DNA from: Pseudomonadota bacterium
GTDB taxonomy: Bacteria > Pseudomonadota > Alphaproteobacteria > Rhizobiales > Kaistiaceae
Assembly: GCA_023392225.1 (NCBI GenBank)
Contig: JAEVZM010000558.1
Span: 1 to 6,411, forward strand
Length of the DNA: 6,411 nucleotides
Reading direction: 5' to 3'
The notes under the pieces are model-generated. The model worked only from the letters and a program-made list of their open reading frames with translations. It was not told the DNA's origin and ran no database searches. Numbering within the stretch: position 1 is the stretch's first letter; each line of letters begins with the position of its first letter. This document shows, piece by piece, positions 1-3,669 of the stretch. The position numbers were made by a program, and so were the translations under genes.

Positions 1-387
1 CATGGCGCGCTTGCCGTCGCGGCAGAGGCGATCGATCTCGGGCCGGACGGGGGCGACGCGATAGCTCGCCCCGGTGTCGGCGTAGTAGCCGTTCTTGGAG
101 GCCGAGACGTCGATGTTGACGAGGTCACCGGGCATGATCACGCGGTCGCCGGGGATGCCGTGGGCGATCTCCTCGTTGACGCTGATGCAGGTCGCACCGG
201 GGAACTGGTAGCTGGACTGCGGCGCAGAGACCGCGCCGGCCTCCTCGAGGAGCCGCCGGCCGATGTCGTCTAGCTCGCGCGTCGTCATGCCGGGCTCCAT
301 CACCCGCGCCATGGTCTGCATGGTGTTGGCGACGATGCGGCCGATCTCCCTGAGCCCGTCGAGCTCGTCCTGCCTGGTGATGGTCAT
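1..387 (-). CDS. map: Methionine aminopeptidase, type I (N-terminal part, cut by window edge)
   Basis: Cytosolic metalloprotease that removes the initiator methionine from new proteins. The frame is open from the ATG at 387 to base 1, giving 129 residues of an enzyme usually about 250-280 long, so the C-terminal half lies outside the window. The core motifs are visible: CISVNEEIAHGIPGD carries the substrate-binding His, LVNIDVS supplies the first metal-binding Asp, and YYADTG the second. The remaining metal ligands (His and two Glu) would be beyond the left edge. The start is supported by an AGGA sequence at 396-399 (minus strand), eight bases upstream, and by the typical opening MTITRQDELDGLREIGRIVA. 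The C-terminal part cannot be judged here. Family assignment is firm. Confidence 0.95.
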   Translation of the reverse strand, partial: MTITRQDELDGLREIGRIVANTMQTMARVMEPGMTTRELDDIGRRLLEEAGAVSAPQSSYQFPGATCISVNEEIAHGIPGDRVIMPGDLVNIDVSASKNGYYADTGASYRVAPVRPEIDRLCRDGKRAM

Positions 388-546
388 CCCGTGGTTCCTA
401 ATGCGTGTGCGCCGGTTCTAAGGGCCAGCCTCGAGCCTTCCCGGATCGGCCGAGCATGCCCGGTGCCGCCACGGTGAGGCGCGGCGACGATGTCCCGGAG
501 GCTTGGATTGGCTTGTGCCGGGGACCTTGGCAGATCGCGGGCCAAC
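388..546. other. Intergenic region upstream of map
   Basis: About 160 bases lie between the DUF1127 terminator and the map start codon. Apart from the AGGA ribosome site near 396-399 I see no convincing -35/-10 pair and no credible small gene. Frames that run through here overlap the terminator and the DUF1127 gene and have arginine/proline-rich composition typical of shadow frames in GC-rich DNA. The map promoter must lie here or read through from further upstream, but it is not recognisable by eye. Confidence 0.5.
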
Positions 547-573
547 AAAAAAGGCCCGCCACGAAGGCGGGCC
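547..573 (-). terminator. Rho-independent terminator of the DUF1127 gene
   Basis: A perfect 8-base stem GGCCCGCC (553-560) and GGCGGGCC (566-573) encloses a 5-base loop. On the minus strand it is followed directly by six T (547-552 as A on the plus strand). This sits 58 bases past the DUF1127 stop codon and separates that gene from map. The stretch between stop and terminator also holds a 7-base inverted repeat, CGGAGCC (583-589) with GGCTCCG (605-611), which could form a second hairpin in the 3' untranslated RNA. Confidence 0.9.
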
Positions 574-630
574 AGTTTGAGTCGGAGCCCCCAGGGGACT
601 GAACGGCTCCGTCAGAACGGAAAGCCTCGA

Positions 631-942
631 TCAGGGCTCGCGCTGCACCACCGCGCGGCGCTCGCGGGCGGCGGCTTGCGCCGCCTGCCGGCGCTCCTGC
701 GCCATGGTGTCGAGGCGGTAGGACGGGTCCTCGCGGAGCGGCGCGGCCATGGCCGCCTGGACGTCGCCCTGCGTCAGGCCGATGTCGCGCAGCATGTGGG
801 CATCCCACGACAGCAGCTTGGCGACCTGGCGGCGGTTGCGGACGGCCTCGACGAACTCCACGGCGCGCTGGAAAGCCGCCGAGGCGATGGGAAAGAACAG
901 CCCTGATGTGAGGCTGTGGCGGGTTTCGTCGAAGGTAGCCAT
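631..942 (-). CDS. DUF1127 (YjiS-like) domain protein
   Basis: Small protein of 103 residues. The DUF1127 core lies at about residues 30-61 and contains the hallmark RRQVAKLLSWDAHMLRDIGL, followed by T-x-x-DV. After it comes the extension PLREDPSYRLDTMAQERR (about 67-84), then an Ala/Arg-rich tail. I recall similar extensions in other rhizobial members. Known family members in Agrobacterium and Rhodobacter are small, arginine-rich proteins linked to RNA binding and turnover and to nutrient or stress responses; the role of this one is not shown by sequence. The ATG at 942 has AAGGAA at 950-955, seven bases upstream. No signal peptide or convincing membrane segment is seen, though residues 11-24 are mildly hydrophobic. 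It is divergent from the LysR gene, which suggests control by it, and it has its own terminator. Confidence 0.88.
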   Translation of the reverse strand: MATFDETRHSLTSGLFFPIASAAFQRAVEFVEAVRNRRQVAKLLSWDAHMLRDIGLTQGDVQAAMAAPLREDPSYRLDTMAQERRQAAQAAARERRAVVQREP

Positions 943-1114
943 CGTCGTGTTCCTTGGGGCGGCGGCCGAGCGGTGCCGGGCCGGTTGGCGGCGGCACTAT
1001 CGGAGCCGTTATGGGCTTGGGACACCCGATACTTGCGCCATGCTGATTGATCATTCCAACGAATGTTTCTAATATCAGCAATCAACGCTCGTGATGAATT
1101 GTCAGGAGGCGCCG
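943..1114. promoter_or_regulatory. Divergent control region between DUF1127 gene and LysR gene
   Basis: This 172-base gap holds an AT-rich patch (about 1041-1100) that stands out from the GC-rich surroundings. Two nearly concentric inverted repeats lie in it: CATTC-CAAC-GAATG at 1052-1065, and TGCTGAT (1041-1047) with ATCAGCA (1074-1080). The inner one overlaps a T-N11-A pattern (1051-1063), the loose signature of LysR-type operators. LysR regulators commonly bind such sites in divergent promoters, repressing themselves and activating the opposite gene. Assignment as the operator is inference. No clear -10/-35 pair could be picked for the DUF1127 direction, as expected for an activator-dependent promoter. 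Confidence 0.6.
1047..1075 (+). promoter_or_regulatory. Likely promoter of the LysR gene
   Basis: TTGATC (1047-1052) and TAATAT (1070-1075) are separated by exactly 17 bases and fit sigma-70-type -35 and -10 boxes. Transcription would start near 1082, leaving a leader of roughly 33 bases before the ATG at 1115. The CATTC-N4-GAATG dyad lies between the two boxes, and the arms of the outer repeat abut or overlap them, an arrangement consistent with self-repression. Confidence 0.6.
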
Positions 1115-1993
1115 ATGGCAGCCAACCTCGATCTCGACCAGCTCCGCACCTTCGTCGCCATCGCCGAGACCGGCAGCTTCACCCGGGCCGGCGATGCGGT
1201 GTTCAAGACGCAGTCGGCGGTGTCGATGCAGATGCGGCGCCTCGAGGAGCGGATCGGCAAGCCGATCTTCACCCGGGACGGGCGCGCCTCGCGGCTGACG
1301 GAGGAGGGCGAGCGCCTGCTCGGCTATGCCCGCCGGATCGTCCGACTCGCCGACGAGACGGTCGCGGCCTTCGACGATACCGAGCTGAGCGGCTCGGTCC
1401 GACTCGGCACGCCGGACGACTATGCCGACCGCTTCCTGCCCGAGGTGCTGGCCCGCTTCTCGCGCTCCAACCCCCGGGTCGAGGTGTCGGTGACCTGCGA
1501 GCCGTCGATGGAGCTGATCCGGCAGGCCACCGCCGGCGAGGTCGATCTCGCGATCGTCACCGCCTGTGGCGCCGGAGCGGTAGAAGTGGTGCGGCAGGAG
1601 CCGCTGCTCTGGGTCGGCTCGGCCCAGCACGACGTCGTCGGGCAGGAGGAGGTGCTGCCGCTGGCGCTGTCGAAGGCGCCATGCATCTGGCGCGAGGCCG
1701 CGGTCACCGCGCTCGCCGCCAACGGTCGCAAGTACCGCGTGCTCTACCAGAGCGCCAACGCGACCGCGGTCTCGGCCGCGGTCCTCGCCGGGCTCGCCAT
1801 TTCGGTGCTCGCCGAGTCGGCGCTCCGCCGCGGCATGCGGGTGCTCGGCGAGGCCGACGGCATGCCCCGGCTGCCCAACTGCGAGATCGGCATCATCCGC
1901 TCCTCGCGCCGTGCCGACAGCGCGATCGTCAAGGCGCTTGCCGAGCACATCGTCTCCTCGCTCGACAACCTTTCCGTGCCCGAGGCGGCGTAG
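1115..1993 (+). CDS. LysR-type transcriptional regulator (VtlR/LsrB- or LrhA-like)
   Basis: DNA-binding regulator of 292 residues, a normal LysR length. The winged helix-turn-helix spans about residues 5-63, with LDQLRTFVAIAETGSFTRAG and KTQSAVSMQMRRLEERIGK as the classic motif. A linker helix follows to about 88, then the periplasmic-binding-protein-like effector domain (about 93-285), starting SVRLGTPDDYADRFLPEVL. The phrase VLGEADGMPRLP matches the end of LrhA-type effector domains. From memory, the N-terminal half and GTPDDYAD motif also resemble VtlR/LsrB of Brucella and rhizobia; orthology is unproven. Four cysteines (128, 151, 190, 256) all lie in the effector domain. I chose the ATG at 1115 because AGGAGG (1104-1109) sits five bases upstream; in-frame starts at 1091 and 1094 would lie upstream of that site. 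It is divergent from the DUF1127 gene and 165 bases ahead of the peroxiredoxin. Confidence 0.93.
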   Translation: MAANLDLDQLRTFVAIAETGSFTRAGDAVFKTQSAVSMQMRRLEERIGKPIFTRDGRASRLTEEGERLLGYARRIVRLADETVAAFDDTELSGSVRLGTPDDYADRFLPEVLARFSRSNPRVEVSVTCEPSMELIRQATAGEVDLAIVTACGAGAVEVVRQEPLLWVGSAQHDVVGQEEVLPLALSKAPCIWREAAVTALAANGRKYRVLYQSANATAVSAAVLAGLAISVLAESALRRGMRVLGEADGMPRLPNCEIGIIRSSRRADSAIVKALAEHIVSSLDNLSVPEAA

Positions 1994-2092
1994 GGCGGCC
2001 GGCACGACGCCGCGGCGGCCGGCCCACCCCGCAGACCTGAGCCACCGCGCGAGTTTTTTCCCCGAAACGGCGGGGGCGCGGCAATTTCCACG

Positions 2093-2122
2093 CTTGAAGC
2101 ATCGGCGTCCCGCGACCTACAT
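2093..2122 (+). promoter_or_regulatory. Candidate promoter of the peroxiredoxin gene
   Basis: CTTGAA (2093-2098) and CTACAT (2117-2122), 18 bases apart, each match five of six positions of the CTTGAC / CTATAT pattern reported for housekeeping promoters in rhizobia. The predicted start near 2129 would leave a leader of about 30 bases. The rest of the LysR-peroxiredoxin gap (1994-2158) is GC-rich with a T-run at 2054-2059 but no clear stem before it, so LysR transcripts may partly read through. Assigned by eye only. Confidence 0.4.
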
Positions 2123-2144
2123 CGGGATGTCCGACGAAACCCCT

Positions 2145-2150
2145 GAGAGG
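2145..2150 (+). promoter_or_regulatory. Ribosome binding site of the peroxiredoxin gene
   Basis: GAGAGG lies eight bases before the ATG at 2159 and fixes that start. The protein begun there has the normal family N-terminus. Confidence 0.65.
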
Positions 2151-2158
2151 ATAGAAAC

Positions 2159-2818
2159 ATGGCACTGCGCATCGGCGACATTGCGCCCGATTTCGAAGCC
2201 GAGACGACCCAGGGTCGTATCAAGTTCCACGACTGGCTCGGCGACTCCTGGGGGATCATCTTCTCGCATCCCAAGGACTTCACCCCGGTGTGCACCACCG
2301 AGCTCGGCTATGTCGCCAAGCTGAAGCCCGACTTCGACAAGCGCAACGTCAAGGTCATCGGCCTCAGCATCGATCCGGTCGCAAACCATGGCGGCTGGGC
2401 GAAGGACATCGAGGAGACGCAGGGTTACGCGGTGAGCTTCCCGATGATCGGTGACACCGACCTCAAGGTGTCGAAGCTCTACGAGATGCTGCCGGCCGAC
2501 GCGAGCGGCGACCCGGCGTCCCGCACCGCCGGCGACAACCAGACGGTGCGCACCGTCTACATCATCGGGCCGGACAAGAAGATCAAGCTGATGATGGCCT
2601 ACCCGATGACCACGGGCCGCAACTTCGAGGAGATCATGCGCGCCCTCGATTCCATCCAGCTCACCTCGAAGTTCAAGGTGGCGACGCCCGCGAACTGGCA
2701 AGAGGGCGACGACGTGATCATCGCCGGCTCGGTGAACAGCGAGGACGCCAAGAAGATCTGGCCGGACGGCTGGAAGGAGCCGAAGCCCTATCTCCGCATC
2801 GTGCCGCAGCCGAAGTAG
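2159..2818 (+). CDS. 1-Cys peroxiredoxin (Prx6 type)
   Basis: Cytosolic thiol peroxidase that reduces hydrogen peroxide and organic or lipid hydroperoxides, 219 residues, the usual Prx6 length. The thioredoxin-fold AhpC/TSA domain covers about residues 5-140 and holds FSHPKDFTPVCTTE, with the peroxidatic Cys45 and the active-site Pro38 and Thr42 in the P-x-x-x-T-x-x-C motif. Arg131 in TVRTVYIIGPD matches the conserved active-site arginine. The C-terminal Prx domain (about 150-215) includes NFEEIMRALDSIQLT and the typical ending VTPANW-like segment (ATPANWQEGDDVII) with PYLRIVPQPK. Cys45 is the only cysteine, so there is no resolving cysteine in the chain and an outside reductant is needed. 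Own promoter, ribosome site and terminator suggest a single-gene unit. The LysR gene upstream on the same strand may or may not control it. Confidence 0.96.
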   Translation: MALRIGDIAPDFEAETTQGRIKFHDWLGDSWGIIFSHPKDFTPVCTTELGYVAKLKPDFDKRNVKVIGLSIDPVANHGGWAKDIEETQGYAVSFPMIGDTDLKVSKLYEMLPADASGDPASRTAGDNQTVRTVYIIGPDKKIKLMMAYPMTTGRNFEEIMRALDSIQLTSKFKVATPANWQEGDDVIIAGSVNSEDAKKIWPDGWKEPKPYLRIVPQPK

Positions 2819-2850
2819 CTGCCGGCCGACGCTGCGTCAGGCTCTGAAGA

Positions 2851-2879
2851 GGGCGGTGCGGTCGCGCGCCGCCCTTTTT
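2851..2879 (+). terminator. Rho-independent terminator of the peroxiredoxin gene
   Basis: A 10-base stem with one G-U pair is formed by GGGCGGTGCG (2851-2860) and CGCGCCGCCC (2865-2874) around a GTCG loop, followed by five T (2875-2879). It begins 32 bases after the stop codon. The convergent hicB gene ends only 14 bases further on. In the minus direction the hairpin has a weak tail (TCTTC), so it may serve both transcripts imperfectly. Confidence 0.9.
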
Positions 2880-2893
2880 CGTGGGGTGTACTC

Positions 2894-3301
2894 TCAGCCT
2901 CCGGCAATCTTTTCGCGCGCCGCCGTGCTGAGAAAAGCGGACCTGGTGAGCTTCCGCTGCGCCGCAGCTTCGTCGATCGCGGCGAGCAGACCGGCGTCGA
3001 GGGAGACATTGATGCGGGTCGGGCGGCCATAGTCGATCACGACCGGAACCACCGTCAGGATCGCGCCAGAGGCGAGTGCTTCGGCCGTCTCAGCGTCGCT
3101 GCGGAGCTCCTCCACGGAGCGGGCCCGGGGAAGATCACGACCCGCGGCGAGCTCGTCGGCGGTCCATTCGGCCAAAGCCTCCCCGGCCAGCCGAAAGACA
3201 TCATCGATCGTGGCGCCCATCGCGGTCGCCCCAGGCGCATCGGGAAACGATGCGCCATAGGCTCCAGCCTCGCCGTCGATCAGTGCGATGTATCTGGCCA
3301 T
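2894..3301 (-). CDS. hicB: HicB family antitoxin
   Basis: Antitoxin of a type II toxin-antitoxin pair, 135 residues. The N-terminal half (about 1-65) is the HicB partial-RNase-H-like fold that binds and blocks the toxin, seen in RYIALIDGE, YGASFPDAPGATAMGATIDD and the following helix AGEALAEW. The C-terminal segment (about 92-130), from RINVSLDAGLLAAIDEAAA to TRSAFLSTAARE, has the layout of a ribbon-helix-helix DNA-binding domain, so this antitoxin probably represses its own operon. The ATG at 3301 has AGGAG (3311-3315, minus strand) nine bases upstream. hicA lies 27 bases upstream on the same strand, the usual toxin-first order. Fold assignments rest on family knowledge. Confidence 0.92.
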   Translation of the reverse strand: MARYIALIDGEAGAYGASFPDAPGATAMGATIDDVFRLAGEALAEWTADELAAGRDLPRARSVEELRSDAETAEALASGAILTVVPVVIDYGRPTRINVSLDAGLLAAIDEAAAQRKLTRSAFLSTAAREKIAGG

Positions 3302-3328
3302 GGCATTCTTCTCCTGGCGCCCATTCGT

Positions 3329-3517
3329 CTAGATCCAGCCGGCCGCCTTGGCGATGGAGCGCGCGACCCCGGGCGACAGCGTTCTGTGGCGCGGAACGAT
3401 GATGGAGGGCCTGCCAGACTTGACGAACTTGTCGTGCGAGCCACCGCCCATGTTCTGCCACCCTTCCGCTATCAGCCGGGCGACGACCGCCGACCGGTTG
3501 GTCTCGACCTTGGGCAC
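3329..3517 (-). CDS. hicA: HicA family toxin (mRNA interferase)
   Basis: Small toxin of 62 residues, normal HicA size, expected to bind double-stranded RNA and cleave mRNA through a single catalytic histidine. The motif GGGSHDKF carries that residue, His28, and the flanking features fit the family: LIAEGW before it, then IIVPRHRTLSPGVARSIAKAAGW. The start is GTG at 3517 (CAC on the plus strand). An in-frame TGA four codons upstream rules out a longer form, and no ATG lies nearby. Its ribosome site is weak (GAGA about ten bases upstream), which may keep toxin output below that of hicB, whose site is strong. The catalytic residue is intact, so the toxin appears functional. Confidence 0.92.
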   Translation of the reverse strand: MPKVETNRSAVVARLIAEGWQNMGGGSHDKFVKSGRPSIIVPRHRTLSPGVARSIAKAAGWI

Positions 3518-3536
3518 GGTTCTATCTCACACCTAT

Positions 3537-3562
3537 TTGCTCTCGGGACAGGCGCTGAGCAA
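3537..3562 (-). promoter_or_regulatory. Candidate hicAB operator/promoter dyad
   Basis: An inverted repeat TTGCTC (3537-3542) and GAGCAA (3557-3562) lies 20 bases ahead of the hicA start. The arms are 20 bases apart centre to centre, about two helix turns. On the minus strand the first arm reads TTGCTC and could serve as a -35 box, with the second arm and the AT-rich CAAATAGG near the -10 position. HicB proteins with ribbon-helix-helix domains bind such repeats to repress their operon; that this one does so is inference. Confidence 0.4.
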
Positions 3563-3613
3563 GGGGAACTGGCGAAAATAGTGTGTAGTCGCCTGCCGTC
3601 GGGATGACCAGAT

Positions 3614-3643
3614 GAAGAAGGCGCGCGGATCGCTCCGCGCGCC
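3614..3643 (-). terminator. Rho-independent terminator of the alpha-2-macroglobulin gene
   Basis: A perfect 9-base stem, GGCGCGCGG (3620-3628) with CCGCGCGCC (3635-3643), encloses a 6-base loop. On the minus strand it is followed by TTCTTC, a moderately T-rich tail. It starts 26 bases past the TAA stop of the macroglobulin gene and separates that unit from hicAB, so no co-transcribed gene is expected directly downstream. Confidence 0.75.
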
Positions 3644-3669
3644 GTTCCTGATCCCGCGCGGCCCGGGGT

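Noticed and set aside
398..1081. Minus-strand open frame of about 227 codons spanning the DUF1127 gene and its terminator
   Set aside because: It runs through a strong terminator and over a recognised gene, and its sequence is Pro/Arg/Gly-rich without any motif.
1091..1114. Longer LysR start (GTG 1091 or ATG 1094)
   Set aside because: The AGGAGG ribosome site at 1104-1109 would be inside the coding region; the ATG at 1115 is correctly spaced from it.
1082..2005. Minus-strand open frame of about 307 codons opposite the LysR gene
   Set aside because: It lies wholly over the LysR gene, has low-complexity Arg/Gly/His-rich composition and no family match, as expected from GC-rich third positions.
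1994..2060. Possible terminator after the LysR gene (GGCCGGC repeats, later T-run at 2054-2059)
   Set aside because: The GC-rich repeats do not form a clean stem directly before the T-run; the distance and pairing are poor.
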